A stretch of 64,000 nt of DNA from Hemileia vastatrix (lineage: Eukaryota > Basidiomycota > Pucciniomycetes > Pucciniales > Zaghouaniaceae), in assembly GCA_030280995.1 (NCBI GenBank), contig JASXTE010000016.1, forward strand, positions 21,858,001-21,922,000. The letters are read 5' to 3'. Positions within the stretch are counted from its first letter, which is position 1. Each line of letters starts with the position of its first letter. The notes under the pieces are model-generated. The model made no database searches. It worked only from the letters and a program-made list of their open reading frames with translations, and was not told the DNA's origin. The translations under genes were made by a program, and so were the position numbers. This document shows, one piece after another, positions 1-9,898 of the stretch.

Positions 1-868
1 AGGCATGGGGAGGGAAGACAAGCATGTGTTGATAGAATTGAAAGGGATGGAGATTGGTGCAAACAGAGTGTGAAAATAGGAGGATGAACTCTGTTCTTCG
101 GGCAAAGAACAGAGTTAACTTCCATAAAATATTAGCTGAAACATAGTTTTCAATTCTGTAAAAACAGTTGTAAGTAATAGAAAAAGTCACTGATTTTTTT
201 TATATGTAATCCTTGCTTTACGAGGAGACTTTTGTGACGAAGCAGATTTTTGAGTTACCTTTAAAAGAGGATGGCATACAATGGGGCTGGGAGGATAGCG
301 AAAGGCATGGGGAGGGAAGACAAGCATGTGTTGATAGAATTGAAAGGGATGGAGATTGGTGCAAACAGAGTGTGAAAATAGGAGGATGAACTCTGTTCTT
401 CGGGCAAAGAACAGAGTTAACTTCCATAAAATATTAGCTGAAACATAGTTTTCAATTCTGTAAAAACAGTTGTAAGTAATAGAAAAAGTCACTAATTTTT
501 TTTATATGTAATCCTTGCTTTACGAGGAGACTTTTGTGACGAAGCAGATTTTTGAGTTACCTTTAAAAGAGGATGGCATACAATGGGGCTGGGAGGATAG
601 CGAAAGGCATGGGGAGGGAAGACAAGCATGTGTTGATAGAATTGAAAGGGATGGAGATTGGTGCAAACAGAATGTGAAAATAGGAGGATGAACTCTGTTC
701 TTCGGGCGAAGAACAGAGTTCACTTCCATAAAATATTAGCTGAAACATAGTTTTCAATTCTGTAAAAACAGTTGTAAGTAATAGAAAAAGTCACTGATTT
801 TTTTTTCTATGTAATCCTTGCTTTACAAGGAGACTTTTGTGACGAAGCAGATTTTTGAGTTACCTTTT
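1..868. repeat. Tandem array of a 302-bp unit, about 2.9 copies
   Basis: Three head-to-tail units start at 1, 303 and 605. They differ by a few substitutions and by the length of one T run. The third copy diverges near 868. Each unit contains a perfect 12-bp stem (AACTCTGTTCTT, loop CGGGCA, then its complement), first seen at 87-116. On the minus strand each unit also has a short basic reading frame containing QKSASSQKSP. The array lies inside the right part of a DNA transposon and probably begins before the window. Confidence 0.95.
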
Positions 869-893
869 GAGATTTGGAATGTCTGGGAGGCAT
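807..893 (-). pseudogene. Start of the transposon's companion gene, basic N-terminus
   Basis: On the minus strand an ATG at 893 opens a short basic frame beginning MPPRHSKSQKVTQKSASS, ending at TAG 807-809. A related but eroded frame (ATA in place of ATG, then RESNTQKATQKK) lies at the same distance from the terminal repeat at 13182-13270. This points to a real ancestral gene start about 370 bp inside the transposon end. The tandem units repeat the same stretch with RKARITYKKNQ at the end, so the repeat has multiplied part of this exon. A splice donor at AAAG|GTAACT is possible. The function is unknown; the charge suggests a nucleic-acid-binding or nuclear protein. Confidence 0.45.
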
Positions 894-1266
894 TATGAAA
901 CTGGCACATAACAAGAAAAAAGATTAAAAAGTAGAAGAAATAAGTAAAAAAGAATGTAAACATGCCTGGTCAAAATATTGAAAATGTCAGGAAGGGGTGT
1001 GTGCCGAGGATTGATGGGTAGGTAGCAAGGAAGGTCAGTGTGTCACATGTGACAGGGATGGGTTAAGAAAGGAAGGGATGTTTTGTGGCCAAAATGTGGT
1101 TGTGAAAAAAAACGGGAAAAAAGTGCTGATTTGAGGTCATAACTGACACCCTTTTTTGAAATAAGTGACTTTTTTGCAAAATTTAAGTGCTGATTTGTAA
1201 GTGCTGATTTGGTTTGAAATCCGCACTTAATTTAAGTGCGGATTTGCCAGAACTGACACCCCCTAA

Positions 1267-1625
1267 TATGTGTAAAAAAGATATGCGCAAGAAAAATACA
1301 TGTAAGGAAAATATGTGCAAAGAAATATGTGAGAAAAATAAGTGTAAGAAAAATATCTTGCAACCATGGGGAATTTTGTTTTCTAATTTTTTTTCTTCAA
1401 AAAAATAATTTTTTAATTTCATTTTTTATTTTTTTCTGTTTTTAACAATTTTATTTTGAAAAAAAATTCTTATGGTTGTAAATGATTTTTCTTACACTTA
1501 CTTTTCTTGCACTTACTTTTCTTATATTTATTTTTCTGACCTTATGTACCTCCCTAAAATATCCCTAACTTGCGCTGGATATCCCCATCAGGGATATCTT
1601 AATTGTTGCATAGTTATACACTCTG
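1267..1625. repeat. Hairpin-family repeat, two half-elements back to back (copy 1)
   Basis: At 1270-1380 is a purine-rich arm of about 12-14 nt steps (AAGAAAAATA, GTGTAAG, CTTGCAACCATGG). It is followed by a T/A-rich spacer and at 1455-1613 by the complementary arm (CTTACACTTACTTTTCTTGC), ending in GGATATCCCCATCAGGGATATC. The same units form complete palindromes at 8105-8447 and 8450-8790, so here two halves lie in inverted order. The repeat directly abuts the transposon end at 1263-1266. Confidence 0.75.
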
Positions 1626-2148
1626 TCATTATGCCAATCACCCTCCAACATTTTTAAACACAACTCATTTAATTTTTTTTTTCATACTCTCCAAATGTTC
1701 AACTTGTGTGCTTTATTCACTTGGTTTGGTATTTTTGTTTTTTGCGCAATCATTTTTATTTTGGATTTATGCTGAATGTCTCTTTTTTGGATGTCACATT
1801 TGTTTTCATTCACCAGCTCAACATGAAATTGCATATTTTCTGCAATCACATAATTTTTCACTGTTTCTTTTTTTCATTCAACCCTCATATCCTATCCTCC
1901 TCTACTCAAACATCCCTCAAACAACTTGGTTTTATTTATTGTCTCATCTCATCTCTCCAGGATAGTCATTTTATTCATTTTTTTGATTTCTAATTATAAT
2001 TTTTTTGTTTTTTTGTTTTTTTTTCTGTTTTTCTTTTTTCTTTTTTGTATCTAACTTTTTTTTGTAAGTGGCTATTTTTGATTTTTATGGTAAATTTAAC
2101 CTTTTTTATCTCCCTCTTTTCTTTCTTTTTTAGCTCCATCACCCTACT

Positions 2149-3384
2149 TGTTGGCAGCTTGTCTAGAAGGAAGTAAAGAAGAGGGTGAAAAAGGAAAGAA
2201 GAAGAAGAGAAAAGTGAAATAAAAGAACAGAAGAGGGAAGTACAGGATGATGGGATGATGAAGAAACTATTTTGGTAGACAAAAATGATGAGGGGTGAAC
2301 TGGTTATAAAAGTAAGTATTTTATTTTTTCTCTCTGCTCAAATATCAACAAACTAACTATTAAAAATCTTAAAACAACCTTATAATTTTATTTAATATTT
2401 AAGGGGACTGAAGTGCCACAAGAAATAATAAAATGTAATGTAATATTTAAAATATGATGAGTAAGTAAGTAATGAGGCTGCAGGGGATTATCCAATGCCT
2501 TTTTATAGGAAAGGTGTCCTCTGAAGTGCCACAAATGAGTATTTACAAAATAGTAATAAGGTAAAACAAGAACATAAAAGAATATAACTAAAACATAGAT
2601 ATTGAGAGAAAAACATGAAATAACTAATTAAACACATGAGTAAGAGACTAATTTTCCCACCATATTTTCCCAAACCAGTTAATTAAAATAATGAGTAACT
2701 AAATAAGTCTGAAACATAATAACTGTGAGTAAAATAATCCAAAACAGGTATTACAATGTTTTTTAAGGGTTTTAATTGAAACACATAGAATATTTTGATG
2801 CAACAATTTTTGTAATTAATTTAATTCAATTGTAAAGGAAAATTAATCATTTGTTTATCTATTTTAGTAACTTAATAATTAATTTAGTTGAAAAAAGTAA
2901 TAAAATTAATCATATTGTTAATTTAAATTGAGTATTTGAATATTATTATCCTAAATAAGTAGTTTAGTTTATTTAATAATTTCCTGACACAATTAAGGGT
3001 CAAAAAAGAAGCACCAATATTTATGGATGATAATATATGAAAAGAATATTTTAATAATTAATTTTAATTAATGAAATTACAATATAATATAATTAATTAT
3101 ATTATAAGTTTATAATTAATTGATTATTAATTTATAATTAACAAATACATAAAAAATGTGCCCTCTTTTATGGAATATAATAATTAAATGATGTATAATT
3201 AATTTATCTGATAATAAAACTTATATAATATTTATTTTACTTATGTATAAATAAAATACTTATATAAAGTATTATGTAATATAATATTAATTTAAATACA
3301 TAATCTGCAAATTATTATGTCCTTTTTTAATTCCAATAAAATTGTATGCATATTTACTGGGCTCCTGGGACAGCCTGGCTGACA
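2149..3384 (-). mobile_element. Solo LTR, Ty3/gypsy family A, TSD CTACT
   Basis: A 1236-bp block begins TGTTGGCAGC and ends GGCTGACA, flanked by perfect CTACT duplications (2144-2148 and 3385-3389). Removing it restores the collinear sequence seen at 10600-10620. Reversed, it starts TGTCAGCCAGGCTG and ends with a TCTAGACAAGC motif, as in the LTRs of the intact gypsy at 48944. A reverse-strand TATA-like motif (CCTATAAAAAGG) lies near 2500. It is the product of LTR-LTR recombination that removed the internal part. Confidence 0.93.
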
Positions 3385-3829
3385 CTACTCTTCATCCCTC
3401 CTTGGAATGGTAACTATCCCCCCTTTCCCCTATTTCACTTTTTTTTGGTTCCATGTCTTTAAAACACATACATTGCACATTCTGTATGCATTTCACTTAC
3501 TCCATATTCAATTTCCGCAAATTCCAACATCATTCTTTCACACTATATTTTTCCTAATTTTCAATCAAGGTAAGTTTCATCTCCTTTTTTTCATACATAT
3601 ATGATATCTCTGTCCTTCTATAAAAATTTTATACTTAAATATATGCATGACTCTTATCTGGATAACAGTGGACTTATTGAAATCTTTTTGCTCTCATCTC
3701 CATTACCACTTTTCAAGTTTTTGTAAAATTTTTAAAATCAGACTCAGAAACAGGGTTAGTTTTATTTGAATCTAGTGTTGTTTTAACCAAATATTCTCCT
3801 AAAGCTACTTTTCATTTCCCACAAACAGA

Positions 3830-4370
3830 TTTAAATCTGGTTCAGGGGTTGCTGAGATATTGACATTTAAAGTTGAGCCTTTTTTTCCTAATTTATTTTT
3901 TTTTCATTTTTTTATTTAATGAATTAGGATTAGATTTATTTAAATCATATTTACTATAACTAAAGATTCTCCTAAAGCCTATCTTTCATTTCCCCCAAAC
4001 AGGATTGAATTAGGTTCAATTTTTGCTGAGATTTTGACCTTTAAAGTTGAGCCTTTTTTTCCAAATTTCACTTAATTTATTTCATGTTTTTAAATTGCAT
4101 AATTAGAGAGTAAGTCTTCTAAAACTCTTATCTGATGATTATCTAGGATTTGATCTCCCTCTTGTTGGAATTTTCATCATCAATTTTCAAGTTTTTGTGC
4201 AATTTTGAAAAGCAGAGCCAGAATTAGAGTTACATTTATTTTAATATTATGTTCTTTTAGATGAAGATTCTTCTTAAACCTATCTTTAATTTCTCATAGA
4301 CAGATTTGAATTTTGTTCAGTTGTTTCTGAGATATTGACCTTTAAAATTGAGCCTTTTTTCTTAATTTCA
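3830..4370 (+). repeat. Intronic repeats with GCTGAGATATTGACC motif
   Basis: Three spaced copies of a block with the core GAGATATTGACCTTTAAAGT then TGAGCC and a T run begin near 3850, 4028 and 4326. Each is preceded by a conserved stretch around ATCTTTCATTTCCCACAAAC. The same blocks occur three times in the other copy (about 11087, 11256 and 11787). They lie between the leader and the Tet-like coding relic, so they are probably in a large intron or the 5' untranslated part. Confidence 0.75.
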
Positions 4371-4439
4371 CTTAATTTATTTCATGTTTTTATATTGCAT
4401 AATCAGAGAATAAGGCTTCTGAAACACTTATCTGATGAT

Positions 4440-4947
4440 TATCTAGGATTTTATCTTCCAAACTTAGGATCACTCAATTATTTATTGGCCAATCCCTTTA
4501 ATAAACTATATATTTGTGCATTTCAATCCAATCATAAACTGGCCAAAAAAGTTGGACTTCCAGTTGGACAGATATAGAATGGGTTGAATTCAGTAATGAT
4601 TATATCTTTTATTCTAAAGTTATCTTCAACTATGGAGGATTTCATAGCCAGAGCTATGTTGAAAAAAATGATTCTAATATGCTTACTTTTTGGATTTTCT
4701 GTTATATCAATCCTATTACTGGAAGACCAATCCCTTCACCTTCTAAAATTAAAGGCCATGGACTATACTTTCACGATCATAAATTTATCATGGAATTTGG
4801 ATTAGAAAACAGGATTATGGAAGCAATTTAGAATTCTTCAAGAGATAATCATCAAACTACTAAGGCACCTCCTGGATTGTAACCTTGCAAAAAGTTTACT
4901 CATTTTGGATGTTCTTTTCAGATCAATCAAAGTTTGATAAACCAGGT
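4440..4947 (+). pseudogene. Tet-like 2OG-Fe(II) oxygenase relic (copy 2)
   Basis: Two frame-shifted segments encode a protein related to the one at 25762-26940. The first (to 4577) ends KKVGLPVGQI-stop. The second contains FNYGGFHSQSYVEKND, YINPITGRPIPSPSKIKGHG, NSSRDNHQTTKAPPG and FTHFGCSFQINQSLINQ, and a possible GTAAGT donor follows at 4946. The block order (strand before HxD, GxxF, W, HxTxPP, RFGxSxQIS) is what I know of the Tet-like oxygenase family of rust fungi. The iron-binding HxD position reads SYVEKND, so the first histidine is lost. An in-frame stop (AI-stop-NSS) and the frameshift make it inactive. The family assignment is from memory of the fold pattern, not from a search. Confidence 0.55.
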
Positions 4948-5171
4948 AAGTAAGGAAAGGAGTAAAGGGTCAATGGCCACTAAAACATAAGGGAGGGGTT
5001 CTAAATATGGCAATTAAAAGATTTCCAAATTTATATTTTTTTTTCTTATTTTTTTAATTCATCAGATATTAAAAATAATCAATTAAAATGAGTATTTTAC
5101 CATTGAGCCTTAGTGCTGTATAAAGAGGTTCATTCAATTATATTCTATGAATGAGTTCATAATAAAATTCT
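4948..5171. other. 3' part of Tet-type element, no gene
   Basis: AT-rich sequence after the Tet-like relic. It is weakly collinear with 12050-12230 (shared GAGCC...GCTGTATAA stretch). I see no coding potential. It ends where an LTR begins at 5172. Confidence 0.5.
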
Positions 5172-5234
5172 TGTCAGCCAGGCTACTAGAATTACCCAGC
5201 AAATAATTGATTATTTACTAGAGTAGAGCTACGC

Positions 5235-6327
5235 TGTGGTCTTCCAACATTGGCAGGGGCCTTTGTTGTGTGATTTGGCGCTGTTTGTGCATGTCTTAAT
5301 TGACATCTGTTAAGGAATTTGGTATTTTTCTGGTTTTACTCCGTGGATATTGGGTCTGCAGGTATGTGGGTACTATCATTGGATAGCCCTGGTTTTTCTC
5401 TATATTTTATGTCTTGAAGATATTTTTCATATTCTGAGTTTTAAGGGGTCATTTCCTCATTTTTCATTTATAAAAGATTGCTGTTTAATTTTGTTTTTCG
5501 TGTTTTACGGGCTAACCTTAAGTCTTAGGGTTAAGTGCTTAGTACCATTGGATAGAGCTAATTTTTCTCTATATTTCATGTCTCAATGTTGTTATAGTGA
5601 AATTCCGTGTTTTAAAGGTTTTAGTAGTTGTAGCTAATTTTTCTAAGTAGATTAGTGGTTTTTATTGGTTTTCTGGCTTCAGGGAGGCCGGGCCGCTTCA
5701 GGCGGCATCTCCAATGTCGGGCAGCCCGCCCGCCTCTGTTTTAGGAGGTTGGGGAGCGCTCCAGGAGGGTTTTTTATGCAATTTGGCAGGTACAGGCGCC
5801 AGATTGGTGGGTGTGCATGGGCTCTTAGTTAGTGGTCTGTGTGTACATAGTGAATAAGACAGTTTGGGGCAACCTTAATCATCATACAACCATCCGGAGG
5901 TAATCTCATTGTTCCTCACTCAGTTTTCACTGTTTTCTGGCAACAATTGGTTGTGTTTGTTGCAAGTAAGTTCTTCATTTAACTTAACTTTAGCAACTGT
6001 TTTCTCTGTTATAGTCTTGCAAGCTATAGCAAGTATTATTGCTGTCTCTGGTGTGGATTTGCAGCCTACATCAAGTATCTTTGCTGTCTCTGGTGTGGAA
6101 TTTGTTCTACATTTCAGTTCTTTGGTCTGGTAGTCTATCTGGGGACTACTTTCTTGGCTCATCAAGCAGTCAAGTGTGTTAAAAAGGGGCTTTAGCAAAA
6201 CAGGAACCAACATACTTTAGCAAGTAAATCTCACTCTATTTTTCTAAAGGGACAGGGGATTTTCTCTCTGGTTTTTCTCCAACTTTCTTGGTCAAGGCCT
6301 ATAGCTAGTACTATAGGATTGTCTACA
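5235..6327 (+). mobile_element. Solo LTR-like repeat, family D, with a GC-rich block
   Basis: This 1093-bp block begins TGTGGTCTTCC and ends GTCTACA. It is flanked by ACGC on both sides (5231-5234, 6328-6331). A second copy lies at 34087-35189 in the same orientation. Both have a GC-rich island (5690-5790: GGCCGGGCCGCTTCAGGCGG, CCCGCCCGCCTC) that stands out from the AT-rich surroundings, and a CAACCATCCGGAGGT motif near 5886. I infer an LTR from the TG...CA ends and the short target duplication. I see no protein-coding internal region for this family in the window. Confidence 0.65.
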
Positions 6328-6464
6328 ACGCCTTTAACTCTCATTTTAATTAGTTACACTTACTTAATAATTTAATTATACAATTTTAACTAATTAATAA
6401 GTAAAATTAAGTAAAGATATAATTATATTGTTCCCTCATATTTTTTATTCCTTGACAGTGTCCT

Positions 6465-7957
6465 TGTCAGCCTGTATATCCCCAGGACTGAGGAAAAAGT
6501 ACTTATAAGTTATTTTAAACACATGAACTATACATGGGGACAATAAATGAGAGTACACAAACAGTATACATAAGTAAAATTATGATAATACTCAAAAAAT
6601 GCCATTATAACACCTAATATACATGCATATATTCACCTTTTATAAGTCTTATGTACTCAATATTAAGTTGGAATATGTTAGGGTAACCTTAAGGACCTTA
6701 ATTATAAGGCTACATAATTTTTAAGTATACTCAAAGCTGTTATTTTCATTGTTTTATGCAAAAAACAAGAAATGCGCTTTATTTCACATAAAAGTTGATT
6801 ATATGCGCTATAAATTTAAGAATATTAAAAATGCGCTTTGACAGTTCAATTTGTCTCATTTAGGACTATTGATTTGGCTACTTAAATGCATAAAAATAAC
6901 ACTTTTCAAATTTGGTGTTTTTTATGCCAGAAATGGCTTCTGTGTACTGGCCACATACTGCCTGCATTTTTCCTGTTTGAATAGCTTCATTTTTAGCAAA
7001 GTTAGCTTTTTCACACTATCATTACCCCACATTCTACGCCCACCGTGGGGAAACACACTAAAATAGGTGACAGGTGCTTATTTAGTGTCCTAGCTTAATT
7101 AATAATGCATTGACCCTCTTTATATGCACTAATTTCATTAATAACCTCACTCTTGGCGCCTTATTTCACTACCACGCTTAAATTTGCCTAAAATTAGTCA
7201 AGGATTTACCCGTGCTAGCGCCTGCCAAGGACTGCATGTAGTTACCCCACATCTCATGCCCTTTTTTGGGTTTCTAGGTGGTTTCTCAGTCAATTTTGGT
7301 CAATTTTGAATGGGAATTTCACATAGTATAATTTCAGGATTAGCCCCATCACTTCTACAGTGAATCCCCCTTATTATTAAGCTCTCATTAACATTAATTT
7401 TCCCTCTTTAGTCTTCTATATTGATGTATAATACGCATATACTCTCTTTTTTACTTATTCTTTAATTTTGATGGATTTTCCCTATTATTCCAGGATTTTG
7501 GCGGTAGTTAATTTTCTAATTATGTTATGGGTCACTAGGGATGTTGATGGAAATTTCTATTAATTGTATGGAGGCTTCATTAACTGTGTATTGGACTGGT
7601 AAATCAAGGTATTCATTGGGGAACTCAAGGAGTATAAAAGGAGGGGGTTTTGGGTCTTGTTTTCTACATTCTTTATCATTACAATTTAAACATATAACCA
7701 ATACAATTAAAATACATATCAATAGTACTTATATAGTCTTTGAATAGTATCTGAATTTATTAAATTTATTTTTCTACCAACTATAAAGATTGTAAGCCAT
7801 ATATAATTAGTGAGATTAGAATCACTGAGACCCTTATATTGAGTTATAGCTTTCTTATTGGATTTGTACTACAGTATTCATATAGGACCATTAAAATCTT
7901 CTAGACAACTGACCATTCAAGCTAGTTCACATCTTTGTACTTGACCTCCGCCTGACA
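6465..7957 (+). mobile_element. Solo LTR, gypsy family C, TSD GTCCT
   Basis: This 1493-bp block begins TGTCAGCCTGTATATCC and ends GCCTGACA, with perfect GTCCT duplications at 6460-6464 and 7958-7962. It is collinear with the split LTR at 47737-48943 plus 58119-58405, which belongs to the gypsy relic at 58406-63030. It sits inside the older LTR that starts at 5172. Confidence 0.93.
7633..7640 (+). promoter_or_regulatory. TATA box of family C LTR
   Basis: TATAAAAG lies in GGAGTATAAAAGGAGGGGG. The same box is kept in the second family C LTR at 48902-48909, followed in both by GGTTTTGG(G)TCTTG. Conservation and position about 320 bp before the LTR end fit a core promoter. Confidence 0.6.
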
Positions 7958-8104
7958 GTCCTCATGACAGCTGAAAAGTAGACTAAACTATAAAGATACT
8001 AAATATTAAAATCAAATATTTCTATTTTACTTTGAAATATACAGAAACCATAAATAACTCAAATTATTTAAATTAAAATTGACATATACAGATAAATTCT
8101 GTAT

Positions 8105-8447
8105 ATGAGAACTTTTTTTACTTCATTTTTTATTTTTTCCTATTTTTTTAACAAAAAATTTGAAAAAAAAATTCTCATGGTGGCAAATGATTTTTCTTAC
8201 AAGTACATTTATTGTACTTATTTTCTTGCACTTACTTTTCTTACATTTATTTTTTTGACCTTATGTCCCTCCCTAAAATATCCCCAACTCATGCTGGATA
8301 TTTTAGAGAGGGACATAAGGTCAGAAAAATAAATGTAAGAAAAGTAAGAAGTGAGAGAAAAGAAAGTGTAAGAAAAATCATTTTTGACCATGAGAATTTT
8401 TTTTAAAAAAAAAACCAAAAAAAATAAAATAAAGTGAAATAAAAAAT
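8105..8447. repeat. Hairpin-family element, complete palindrome (copy 2)
   Basis: The arms of about 130-160 nt meet near 8297, around the centre CCCTCCCTAAAATATCCCC...ATATTTTAGAGAGGG. The left arm carries ATTCTCATGG, ATTTTTCTTAC and CTTGCACTTACTTTTC. The right arm is its inverse (GTAAGAAAAATCATTTTTGA, CCATGAGAATTTT). Each arm is built of short CTTAC/TTTTC steps. A transcript would fold into one very long hairpin. No protein is encoded. Confidence 0.85.
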
Positions 8448-8449
8448 CT

Positions 8450-8790
8450 TTGTTTTTGGAGTAAAAAAATTTCCCATGGTTTCAAGATATGTTTCTTAAA
8501 ACTATTTTTCTCACATATTTTTTCCCACATATTTTTATTGCACATATTTTTCTTACACATATATTTACATCCTTGTGTCCCTTCCTACAATATTCCCAAC
8601 TTGTGCTGGATATCCCCATCAGGGATATCTCACTTGGTGCATAGTGTAGGGAGGGAAATATGATCAGAAAAATATGTGCAAAAAAAATATGTGTAAAGAA
8701 AATATGTGAGAGAAATAAGTGTATGAAAAAATATCTTGCAACCATGGGAAATTTTTTTTTAATAATTTTTTTCTCACAAAAAAGTGATTT
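8450..8790. repeat. Hairpin-family element, complete palindrome (copy 3)
   Basis: A second palindrome centred near 8610. The left arm is AAATTTCCCATGGTTTCAAG then CACATATTTTTATTGCACAT. The right arm is AAATATGTGCAAAAAAAATA then TTGCAACCATGGGAAATTT. The centre carries GGATATCCCCATCAGGGATATC, as in copies 1 and 4. It differs from copy 2 in its arm repeats (ACATATTTTT rather than CTTACTTTTC), so two subfamilies lie side by side. Confidence 0.85.
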
Positions 8791-8805
8791 TTTATGGTGA
8801 ACAGT

Positions 8806-9394
8806 AAGGACACAGGGTAATGATTAGTATTTTGGTTCAGAAACAGACTTAGGCACCACTACCAATTCAACTTTTTCTGGACTGCAACCTCTGTACTACC
8901 TTCACAATTCTCATCAAAATTGGGTACCCAAGTGGTCAATTTCTCAGTGGAGCTTCAGTTAGTGTTATATTTCTTTCAATATCTCATTTCATAGAGGTTA
9001 GAGTTAGGTTATAATTACTTTTTATTATCTTTGAAGTTAGTGTTATCACTCTAGTAGCTAGTTAAAATTAAATGGCCGGATGAGACTAAAAAAAGAAAGA
9101 CAGTCTCTAAAACTTCCAAAAAGGTGGTTGCTTTCAGGCCTCCCTAAATAATCATCTTTGCTAATTGGCCTGTGTAAAGACAGAAAACACCATTGTCATT
9201 TGAATTCACAGATTTGAAGCTCTGCTTCAGAGTTGATCACTTAGTTACCAGAATTTGATGTAAATTCAGAGGGTAGTAAAGATGTTGCAGTTCAAAAAAA
9301 ATTGAATTGATAGTGGTGCGCAAATTTGTACCCAAACTAAAATATTAATAATTACTATGTGTCCTTACTGCTCACCTTTTATATTTCATTTTTT
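8806..9394. other. No gene recognised
   Basis: Moderately AT-rich sequence between hairpin repeats. I see no long open frame, no paralogue elsewhere in the window and no RNA gene. It could be old unique or decayed repeat DNA. Confidence 0.5.
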
Positions 9395-9572
9395 TACACA
9401 ATTTCAGTTTTTTCTTAGAATAAAACATTTGCGTTGTTGAAAATGATTTTTCTTACACTTACTTTTCTCACACTTACTTTTCTTACTTTTATTTTTCTGA
9501 ACTTATGTCCCTCCCTAAAATATCATTAACTTGACTGGATATCCCCATCAAGGATATCATACTTTGTGCAGA
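9395..9572 (+). repeat. Hairpin-family half element (copy 4)
   Basis: One arm plus centre only: AAATGATTTTTCTTACACTT, CTCACACTTACTTTTCTTAC, ACTTATGTCCCTCCCTAAAA and GGATATCCCCATCAAGGATA. It matches the left arm of copy 2 and the second half of copy 1. The other arm is missing. Confidence 0.8.
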
Positions 9573-9898
9573 GTGAAAGCATTGACAGAGAACAGATCAT
9601 TTTTGGGAGACTTTAGAGGGACCACCTTTTTTGCTGCTTTGGAGATCACTTTTCTATTTCTTTAGTCTCACTTGTGAATTTTCACCTTAATTAGCTACCA
9701 GAACAACAAAAATATCTTCAAGAATGAGGAAAAGTAATTGTAATCTAGTGATAATGTCTAGAGAAATAAATAGTGATAGGGATATTAATACAACAAACTT
9801 TACAACTGGAAAAAGCAAGGGTAATCTAAAATTATCATAAGTGGAGTGCAGTCATACAAAAGAGATACTGATAACTTAATAGAATGAAAACACTAAAA
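9573..9898. other. No gene recognised
   Basis: AT-rich sequence between a hairpin half element and the transposon end at 9899-9902. I find no coding frame, RNA gene or repeat partner in the window. Confidence 0.5.

Larger units (their letters stand above)
1..1263 (-). mobile_element. Right end of a Tet-type DNA transposon (copy 1, left side off the window)
   Basis: Positions 810-1263 match 13180-13613 in the same orientation, although the sequences have diverged. Both end in a terminal repeat ...AACTGACACCCC. Here the end is five C residues at 1259-1263 followed by TAA. Next to the end is a perfect inverted repeat, AATCCGCACTTAA facing TTAAGTGCGGATT (1218-1246). The end motif AACTGACACCC recurs subterminally at 1140-1150. 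The 302-bp tandem array is internal. Reverse-complemented, the end reads TTAGGGGGTGTCAGTT, the same start as the left end at 9899. The left part of this element is not in the window. Confidence 0.75.
1640..5171 (+). mobile_element. Tet-type DNA transposon body, copy 2 (both ends lost)
   Basis: 1805-2148 plus 3385-5171 is collinear with 10300-12250 of the element that has both terminal repeats. Shared blocks include AACATGAAATTGCATATTTT, the splice-like leader around 3395-3570 and the intron repeats at 3830-4370. A solo LTR (2149-3384) splits it, and the right side is cut by an LTR starting at 5172. It retains a longer stretch of the Tet-like gene (4440-4947) than the copy at 9902-13613. Confidence 0.75.
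5172..8100 (+). mobile_element. Old LTR of gypsy family B, truncated and twice interrupted
   Basis: The stretch from TGTCAGCCAGGCTACTAGA at 5172 matches the inverted start of the LTR at 44219-45031 (TGTCAGCCAGGCTTCTAGAC and the ACCCAGTAAATAATTAATTA block). It continues after two nested insertions, at 6328-6464 and 7958-8100, with further AT-rich blocks similar to that LTR, including the ...TTGACAG stretch near 6454. The far end is missing at the hairpin that begins near 8105. The remaining LTR sequence is highly diverged, so only the start is secure. Confidence 0.6.

Noticed and set aside
1..868. CRISPR-like or satellite array of host origin
   Set aside because: The units are 302 bp with no spacers, and flanking sequence places them inside a transposon; the genome is eukaryotic.
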